A stretch of DNA of 64,000 nt from Costus lasius (lineage: Eukaryota; Streptophyta; Magnoliopsida; Zingiberales; Costaceae). Of the stretch, positions 57,400-64,000 are shown one piece after another (position 1 is the stretch's first letter; the number at the start of each line of letters is the position of its first letter). The notes beneath the pieces are model-generated. The model was not told where the DNA came from. It saw nothing but the letters and a program-made list of their open reading frames with translations, and ran no database searches. The DNA lies in the NCBI GenBank assembly GCA_027563935.2, contig CM050446.2:124822499-124886498 (forward strand). Direction: 5' to 3'. The position numbers were made by a program, and so were the translations under genes.

Positions 57400-57824
57400 T
57401 AGGGGTGGCAATTTCACCTGACACCCGACCCGACCCGTTTATAACGGGTTTAGGTACCCGATTAGCTAAACATGTCAAGTTCGGGTTTAGGGATGTGGGT
57501 ACCCGATACCTGATACTCAATTTCAATAAAAAAATATAAATATAAATTTTTATTATTAGAGTATAAATAAAAATAAAATAACTATTATATGAATATTTAT
57601 TACTATTAAAAATATAAAAATAATAATTATTATAATATTATTATTATTTTAATTTTTAAAGTATATGTTAAATAATTTATTTTTATTTAATCGGGTACCG
57701 CAGTTACCTGTTTAAATACCCAACCCGAGTTTGGGTCGAGTTCGGGCAGCGGGTCGAGTTCGGGCAGCGTGTCGGGTTCGGGTTTAGGGTAAAACCCTAA
57801 GTACCGACCCATTGCTAGTGTTAC
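57400..57824. mobile_element. hAT-like element, TAGGGGTGGCAA type
   Basis: The left end TAGGGGTGGCAATTTCACC is clear; the right end is decayed. CTACTACT occurs on both sides (57393-57400 and 57825-57832), compatible with an 8-base duplication but in a CTA-repetitive context. The arms repeat GACCCG and CGGGTTCGGG. A second copy of the family starts at 63844. Confidence 0.65.
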
Positions 57825-58573
57825 CTACTACTGTGCGAAGAAAGGGTGATTTGCAGAAACGCAAGCACTATTTTCATATTGCACATCGAGAGGTACAAGT
57901 GGGCGCCTAAGTAGGTATAAATATATAATCTATATCATAACAAATAATTATATCATTATATTTATTTATTTAATATTAATAGTATATTAATATAATAAAA
58001 TAAATTTTATTTATAATATATAATCAAAATATATCTTAATTTAGTGATGATACAAAATTAGCTTATATTATATTTTTTATTTATGTATCCCTCTAAAACT
58101 TTTTTTTATCTTATGCATGACATATATAATATATAAATGTTAATTATATGTGCAACTTTATTTTTAAAATTTAATTATAAAATTAAAAATGCTATTGTAT
58201 GCTTAGTAATGAACAATAATTTATCAAAACACATCAGAAACAATTATTATGGTCACTGCACTAAAATTTTAAACAAACCGTAATCCACACATCAAACGTT
58301 GCTGCATGATACTGGCAAAGTCCACCGCCAACACGTAACATTCATAGATTGAAGTTCAAGAACTAGATTTAAAAGCATAGTGATGATGATGATGATGGGC
58401 AAAAAATAGACCAAGAATACAACAAAACCTAGATATCAATGTAAACGTTCACAACATATAGAGTGGCTTTGGAAGGTTAAAACCCCAAACACTACACCAT
58501 TACAAACATATGTACACCTTTAGCATTAGGCTTCACCAATGCAGGAGTCGAGCACTTGAAGTTTGGTGGTAAT
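57825..58573. other. AT-rich spacer; possible 3' UTR of the PTST-like fragment
   Basis: No coding sequence. The right part (about 58,300-58,573) may, on the minus strand, be the 3' untranslated region belonging to the fragment at 60013-60312, separated from it by the hAT-like element. Confidence 0.35.
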
Positions 58574-59996
58574 TAGGGGTGAGCAAACGGAAGTTCGGTA
58601 CTGGTACCAGTCCTGAAGTCTCGGTCCCGAACTCCCGAATTTTAAATCGTAGGTACCGGTACCGATATAGAATATTTTGAGAAATTCCAGAAATTCTAAA
58701 ATTTTACATTCAACATTAAGTATCAAAAACAACATCAAGTATTCAACTAATAATTTAGTAACTAAACACAACCAACTAACAATTCAGCATCAAAACATTC
58801 TAGTAGTAACTACACACTAGTACCACAAATATCAAGTTCCAAAATTTTAACAACTAATAAGTAGTAAAAAACTAACAACTAACAAATAACAAAACCAAAA
58901 GCTAACAATTCATAATTTCAAGTTCTAGCATTCAACGACCAACAATTCCAAAGTTCAAACAAAGTAAAACATCCAATGATTCAAATTTAAAATTACAAAT
59001 TCCACCACCATGCACAAGTCATAACCAACAAAATATAAGTTATAATACATCCAAACACCAAAATTTCAATGATCCAAAGAAGCAAAATCCCATTTTCCCA
59101 TTTTCAGCAACCATTTCAAATTTTCAACACTTCCTTAGCTCCATAAACATTTCTAACTGTGAGCCTGTGTCAATAACAAAAAAAGTTCAAAGATTACAAC
59201 ATGAGAAAAGTAATAAAAGCAAAAATAAATAAATAAATAATAACTCAATTCTATAAAGCTAGAAAAGCAAAGATTAATACCAACTTTTTGTTGTGCAGCT
59301 CAAGCGATAGAGACGGAGATGATGATGACTATGCGGAGATGGAGATGGAGATGAGCTGTACACCTTGAGGAACTAAGAGGTGGTCAGGCACTCAGGTAGA
59401 GACGAAGATGAGCCGTGAGGAACTAAGGAAGACGAGCTGCATGGCGCACGCGTTGAGGAAGTAAGGAGGTGGTCGGGACTCAAGAGTCGGGTGAAGACGA
59501 AGACAAGCCGAGCCACACGCGTTGAGGAAGTAAGGAAGTGGTCGGCCGAAGACGAAGATGAGCTGAGCCGCACGCGTTGAGGAAGCAAGGAAGTGATTAA
59601 GTAGAGACGGAGGCGAGCAAGGTGGACAATTAGGGCTCCTCTTGTCGTTGACTCGCCGAGGTGGAAGAAGATTAGGGATTTTAGATTTATGGTCGGTCGA
59701 AATTTTAAACTCAGTCGAGGCAGAAGATTAGGGATTTTAGATTTAGGGCTCGGCCAAATTTTTAAGCTCGCCGCCGAGGTAGAAATTTAGGGATTTTAGA
59801 TTTAAGGCTCGGCCAAAATTTTGGTACTTTGGAACTATTATAAAATCCCAAATTTTTTTTAAGTACTGATACCCATACCAAAATTCCTATTTAACATTCG
59901 AGACTGGTACCGAAATCCTAAATCTCAATACTAAAGTATCGAATACCAAAAAATTTGGTATGGTATTTTGGTTACGGTACTTTATGCTCACCTCTA
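58574..59996. mobile_element. hAT-like element, TAGGGGTGAGCA family (1.42 kb)
   Basis: Ends TAGGGGTGAGCA and TGCTCACCTCTA. Flanking octamers GTGGTAAT and, one base out, ATGATAAT agree at 6 of 8. The arms carry GGTACTGGTACC-like units. The interior has two tandem repeats: ACGCGTTGAGGAAG units at about 59400-59590 and TTAGGGATTTTAGATTTA units at about 59670-59810. No transposase is present. Confidence 0.75.
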
Positions 59997-60012
59997 GATG
60001 ATAATGCAACAT

Positions 60013-60312
60013 TCAGCTAACTTGCCTTACGACGAGCAAATTATTTTGCATAAATCCTTCTCCTACAGTGGGAAGTTCAGAAGATAGTTGCCACTTTCCA
60101 TCCACCAAGAACTTAATCTCGTACCTAAAATCCAAAACTAAGGTCGTTAGTATGACTCACGCATTGGATTATATGAAGGCGAAGGACAACATCATATACC
60201 TCCCAGGTCTAAGTTTCAGAGTAGCAGAAAATCTAGAAAAATCACCGGTATAATCTGGTGACATCTCCTCTCCCTCAAACCAACCGTCGAAGGAACCCAT
60301 AACTTGTATGTT
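60013..60312 (-). pseudogene. CBM48 (PTST-like) starch-binding protein gene fragment, last two exons
   Basis: Minus strand. The first exon piece (60312-60200) encodes NIQVMGSFDGWFEGEEMSPD, then YTGDFSRFSATLKLRPG. A 75-base intron (60199-60125; GTATAT to TTTTAG) follows. The last exon (60124-60013) encodes RYEIKFLVDGKWQLSSELPT, then VGEGFMQNNLLVV and a TGA. This is a carbohydrate-binding module of the AMPK-beta/CBM48 type, with the tryptophan and lysine context expected for glucan binding. The closest family I recognise is PROTEIN TARGETING TO STARCH. The upstream exons are missing: at about 60312 the sequence passes into intron 2 of the duplicated C2 gene. Confidence 0.75.
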
Positions 60313-60464
60313 GTCTTTTCTATATCCATTTAATATAAATCGATCCATCGAACCTACCTTTTTCATACAAGTAGCACAAAGAAAAAAAAATCTTGATAAG
60401 TGACTAGCATTTTGGGCTTGTGATGAGTTTGAAATTTTATCTATATGTAAAATCACTATTGCGG

Positions 60465-60717
60465 GAAGCATATAACAAGGACACATTCAGTCGGGATGAT
60501 CCCATGGGTGACGCCGAATTTGAAATAGGCCCGTTTGTGGAAGCTATTAAAATGAACTTCGAAGACATCCCAAATGGCTGCATAATAACAAAGCTGGCAG
60601 CAAGTAGGCAGAACTGCTTGGCTGAGGAGAGCGCCATATATGTTTCAGATGGTAAGGTGTGTCAAGACCTTGTCCTTCGACTTAGAAATGTTGAATTTGG
60701 TGAAGTGGAGCTACAGC
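60465..60717 (+). pseudogene. Duplicate of CAR-like exon 3, disrupted
   Basis: Encodes EAYNKDTFSRDDPMGDAEF to FGEVELQ, with several substitutions relative to 55771-56061. The splice acceptor AG is GG (ATTGCGG). Coding stops at a hAT-like element inserted in the codons for LQLQW. About 35 bases of the exon end are gone where the sequence resumes at about 61,168. No matching exons 1 or 2 are in the window. Confidence 0.88.
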
Positions 60718-61167
60718 TAGGGGTGTTCACGGTTCGGTTAATTGAATCGTGACCCCAAATCCTGTCCCGAACCGATTAGAACGATTTGACTATATTACAA
60801 ACCGTTCCCGAACCAAAAAACCGATTAACCGATTAAGAAAATTTTTTCTTTAATAATATTAAATATTATTATTTAATAATTAAATATGTAAAATAATTAA
60901 TTTTTAAATTATAGTTTATAGGTTTCGAACCCATGACTTACTATCTCACAAAACAATGCGTTTAACAATTGCACTAGATAAACAATCAATATATTAACTT
61001 AGGCTATATATATATATATATATTCGGTCGGTTTGGTTAACCGGTGAAAAATTTTTTCCCGAACCGTAACCGAACCGAACCATAAATTTATAAGCTAAAA
61101 ACCGACCGTGAACCAAATCAATCCATTCGGTTAACCGCACATTCGGTTCGATTCGGTCAGTTAACCA
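60718..61167. mobile_element. hAT-like element, TAGGGGTGTTCACGG type, right end lost
   Basis: The left end TAGGGGTGTTCACGG is followed by GGTTCGGTT. The interior is AT-rich with a TATATATATATA run; the right arm repeats TTCGGTT/ACCGAACCG. The complementary right terminus is missing, so the end was deleted together with the adjoining exon sequence. Confidence 0.65.
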
Positions 61168-62557
61168 TGACTTCCTCCAGCACTGTCATCGTTCTCGTGC
61201 ACCAACTCTATACTTGTCTGGTTTTGAGGTATCTTTGGAAGAAACTTACGTGGGTGTATGTTGTTGTCTGTATTAATGTATTCACTAGAACCAAATGTGC
61301 TTTGAACCTTTATACTGTGTGAACCCGGGATATAGCCTCAGAAGTACTAATACTGGAGCCACATTATTGTGCTATTTTTATTTACTAAAAGTTATGGATG
61401 TGAGATAAAGAGTGACGCTACAAAAGAACTATTGATTGGTAAATGAAAATTTGCCGAGCTTCTTTTCTCACTGGCATCTGAATAGTTTCTGCACTAATGA
61501 ATGCTTCTACATGAAAAGTTGTTTTGAAAATTGGCCAAACGAACTGTCTGAGAAGCATTTTCCAATAGACATATCTTTACTTTTGCAAAAAAAAAAAAAA
61601 TGCAAAACCATGAAGTATCTAATTAGTTTATGTGATGTGTTTGATAAATTTGTAAATAAGCTTGTGTAAAATACGTTTAATAAATTTTTCAATAAGAATT
61701 TAAACTCATGGTAGCATCTGATTAGACATAACAAGAACTACTTATAGAATAATAAATATAGTTGGCATAATAATGGTTGTAGAACTAGAAGTTCACTAAA
61801 TTTGCTCTAACAAGATCACATTCCTCCGGATCTTGACATTTAAAAGTAGAAAAGTTGTTTAACTTATTCTTATCTTAAGAAATATTTTTAAATTGAGAAA
61901 AAAAAAACTTAATTTTGAGGGCTAAAAGTTGACATTTCACTCAAGTCATCATAACCTTGCCCCACAGTCGGACGCTTCTGCTTAAAAAATCTAGTATTTT
62001 CAGCCTATCCTTGAATTTTCATTTTTCACACTTAAAACTAAATTAAAAATAAATCACACTTAACCAAATTATTTATGTGTTGTTTGGCGAAACTTTTTTT
62101 TTTTACAAAAAGGTACCCTACTACACTCATGTTCGGTCTTATTCAAGACATGAATATTTATATAAACTACAAATCCTGATGCAAATCTACATAAAATTTT
62201 AGTCAATATATACTAACATCTGAAGTCAATATATATAATACTTAGTCAATACACACGATCTGAAGTCAATATACATAAAATTTTGATCAATATATACGAG
62301 CAAGCATCTGAAGTCATATACACAATATTTAGTCAAAATACATAATATTAAAATTTCATATGTATTAATTGAACTCGTATAAATTGACTTTATATATTTG
62401 TATATATTGACCGAAACTCCGTGTATATTAATTTGGATCAAAATTTGTATTGTGAAGAGGATGAGAATACCTTGTGCAAAAAAGGCTCCCGTTTGGCTGG
62501 CGAGATGCACAACAGTGTAGGCCCACGCACACGAATCGGGCACGTTTGGTTCTATTG
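61168..62557 (+). other. Duplicated 3' flank of the CAR-like gene
   Basis: Homologous to 56043-57392, including the AT-rich fold-back (about 62,080-62,510). No additional gene is seen. Confidence 0.7.
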
Positions 62558-62562
62558 CTAGG

Positions 62563-63843
62563 TGTCAGGTTTGATTTAGTCTGATTCAGCCTAAAGTCCA
62601 GTGGACCTAAAGCGGTCAAAGATAGGTGTTGACCCTAAATCGGGGGAGGCGCGTGAACGCAGCATCATCCTTGCGAGCTCCGTCCGCAGCGTCTCCAGTG
62701 GACGCGGCAGCTCGCGCGAAGAACACGAGGTCTTCGGCAGCGGCTTCGTCCACGAGCTTTGCAGGCGCGACGACGGCGTCGTCACCGAGCGAAGTGGACG
62801 CGGGAGCAGCCCTCAGCGGACGGAACGAAGAGGACGTGGCGACCGATTCTTCCGGAGTAGAAGACGCAGTCGACTGCAAGATTCTCGGACCGCCGAGGTC
62901 TTCGATGCGAGAGGAGGCGTTGAGGCGGTTCTTTCCCTTTAAAGCTCGAGGCGAGATCGAGGAAGCATCATCGAGATCCCGAGGGAGCAGAGCGGTAGAG
63001 AGCTCAGACGAGCGAATCGGTGAGCAAAGGGAACATTGTAAACGGCGGCGACGCCACCGGGAAGACGAAGAGCGAGAGAGCAGGAGAGGGGTTTTTGTAC
63101 TTGTTTCCTTGGAGAGGAATAAAGCGAGTTTTCCCCTTCCGATTACTCTTTCTAGTTCCGATCGTGCCTTCCCCTGTTTACGGTTCGTTCTTGTGGTCGG
63201 CGACGGTCCCCGGTGGCTGGTGACCGCCGGACAGCGACGAAGGCTTAGGAGGATAGGCAGGCGGCCTTCCTCCGTCAGCACAAGTTTCTTCGGCGAGTTT
63301 GTGGGCACTCGGCATCAGGCGGACAATGCAGGCGGCGTTGCTACGCGAGGACGAAGAAAGCGTTCCGATTTTGACTTGGTCAAAATCAAAACCGAGGTGC
63401 AAAAACAATTCGGCGGACAAATTAGAGAGGCTGACGTCGGCGTGACGTCAGCTCGGCGTGACGTCAGCACAGTGGGAATTGATTCGGCGTGAATCAATTC
63501 GGCGTCGACGTCAACGTGATGTCTTTGGTAAGATTTTGGCAGCGACGCGACGTGGCGTTGACGTGTGAATCCGGTTGACTTGGTCAATTAAGGTTGACCA
63601 GTGAGGGATTTTAATTTAGGATTTGACCACATAGGTAATTCTAAATTAGGGTTAGGGTTTTCTGATCCTTTTCATGTAATTTGTATTTTGGGGATAAAAA
63701 TTGAGCAGGGGAATTAGGGTTTTCGATTTAGTTAGGAAATTCCATCTGGAAACCCTAGGGAGTTCACGCTCTGGTGTTCCACCGGACAACCCTAAGACAC
63801 CAGTTTATGGCTAGTTTAGGGTTGATCCAACCAGGGCGTGACA
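62563..63843. mobile_element. Solo LTR (1.28 kb)
   Basis: It starts TGTCAGG and ends GCGTGACA, with inverted TGTCA/TGACA tips, and is flanked by CTAGG (62558-62562) and CTAAG (63844-63848), one mismatch. There is no gag, pol, PBS or polypurine tract. It has a GC-rich left part with long chance ORFs on both strands, then a leader-like AT-rich right part. It was inserted into the first bases of a TAGGGGTGGC element. Confidence 0.78.
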
Positions 63844-64000
63844 CTAAGGGTGGCAATTTCGCCTAACACCCAATTCGACCCGTTTATGACGTGTTCGTGT
63901 ACTCGATTAGCTAAACAGGTCGGGTTCGGGTTTAGGGATGTAGGTACCTAGTACATGATACTCGATTTTAATAAAAAAAATATAAATATAAATTTTTATT
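63844..64000. mobile_element. Start of a TAGGGGTGGC-type hAT-like element, truncated by window end
   Basis: CTAAGGGTGGCAATTTCGCC, then CGACCCGTTTATGACG and CGGGTTCGGGTTTAGGGATG, closely follow 57399-57540. It is the duplicate of that element, split from its flank by the solo LTR. Confidence 0.75.

Larger units (their letters stand above)
55612..57540 (+). repeat. Segmental duplication, left copy
   Basis: The end of intron 2, exon 3, the 3' flank, the AT-rich fold-back and the start of a TAGGGGTGGC element are repeated in the same order from about 60313 to the window end. Confidence 0.85.
60313..64000 (+). repeat. Segmental duplication, right copy (runs off the window)
   Basis: Same order as 55612-57540: intron end, exon 3, 3' flank, fold-back, TAGGGGTGGC element. 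It is interrupted by a hAT-like element (60718-61167) and a solo LTR (62563-63843). Confidence 0.83.

Noticed and set aside
62616..63492. ORFs of 288 (plus) and 230 (minus) codons
   Set aside because: Both lie inside a solo LTR with clear ends and target duplication. Composition is arginine/serine/alanine-rich and no domain is visible; chance ORFs in GC-rich sequence.

Overview
This window is flowering-plant nuclear DNA. The evidence is the Ty3/gypsy and Ty1/copia LTR retrotransposons of plant type, tRNA-Asp primer-binding sites of Athila-like elements, hAT-like and other terminal-inverted-repeat DNA transposons, tRNA-derived SINEs, and an intron-containing plant gene for a small C2-domain protein of the CAR (C2-domain ABA-related) family. 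The species cannot be named from the sequence. There are no bacterial or organellar genes and no CRISPR array.

Bases 1-42,750 are almost entirely transposable elements stacked inside each other. A broken copia element (minus strand) occupies about 1-2.4 kb. A chromodomain-bearing Ty3/gypsy element (chromovirus, plus strand) starts at 2,457, stops at 3,982 in the middle of its integrase and resumes in register at 37,731. The 33.7 kb between is flanked by the 5-base duplication TTCAA. That insert is an Athila-like element on the minus strand (element C). Into its 3' LTR went a plus-strand sister element (A). Into the gag of A went a 14.5 kb Athila-like element of another family (B, 7,368-21,878, duplication CTAGC). 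Into the 3' LTR of B went a 978-base hAT-like element (duplication GCTAAAAC). A and C both lack reverse transcriptase, RNase H and most of integrase through the same junction, so they look like members of one non-autonomous family. B retains all domains in order but is inactivated by stop codons and by loss of a reverse-transcriptase catalytic aspartate. The two families share a layout: gag, protease, (RT-RNase H), integrase, a conserved small hairpin, a repeat-rich spacer, an ATHILA ORF-1 (env-like) gene, then the 3' LTR.

The most unusual structure in the window is a spaced array of about 22-base palindromes with a period near 66 bases. It occurs in every LTR of the A/C family and again in the spacer just before the env-like gene. 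Family B has a different but parallel arrangement: a TCACGAC/TCACGG motif cluster in both its LTR and its pre-env spacer.

Bases 42,750-64,000 hold genes and gene fragments overrun by transposons. The CAR-like gene has exons at 45,516-45,632, 53,201-53,296 and 55,771-56,061 (167 residues). A second first exon with no ATG lies 660 bases upstream. Intron 1 contains a complete but dead copia element, which itself contains a terminal-inverted-repeat element carrying a receptor-like kinase fragment. Intron 2 holds three SINEs and a hAT-like element. Downstream is a partial duplicate of the gene's last exon, broken by a hAT-like element. Next to it, on the minus strand, is a two-exon piece of a starch/glycogen-binding (CBM48, PTST-like) protein gene. 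A solo LTR and further TAGGGGTG-type elements close the window.
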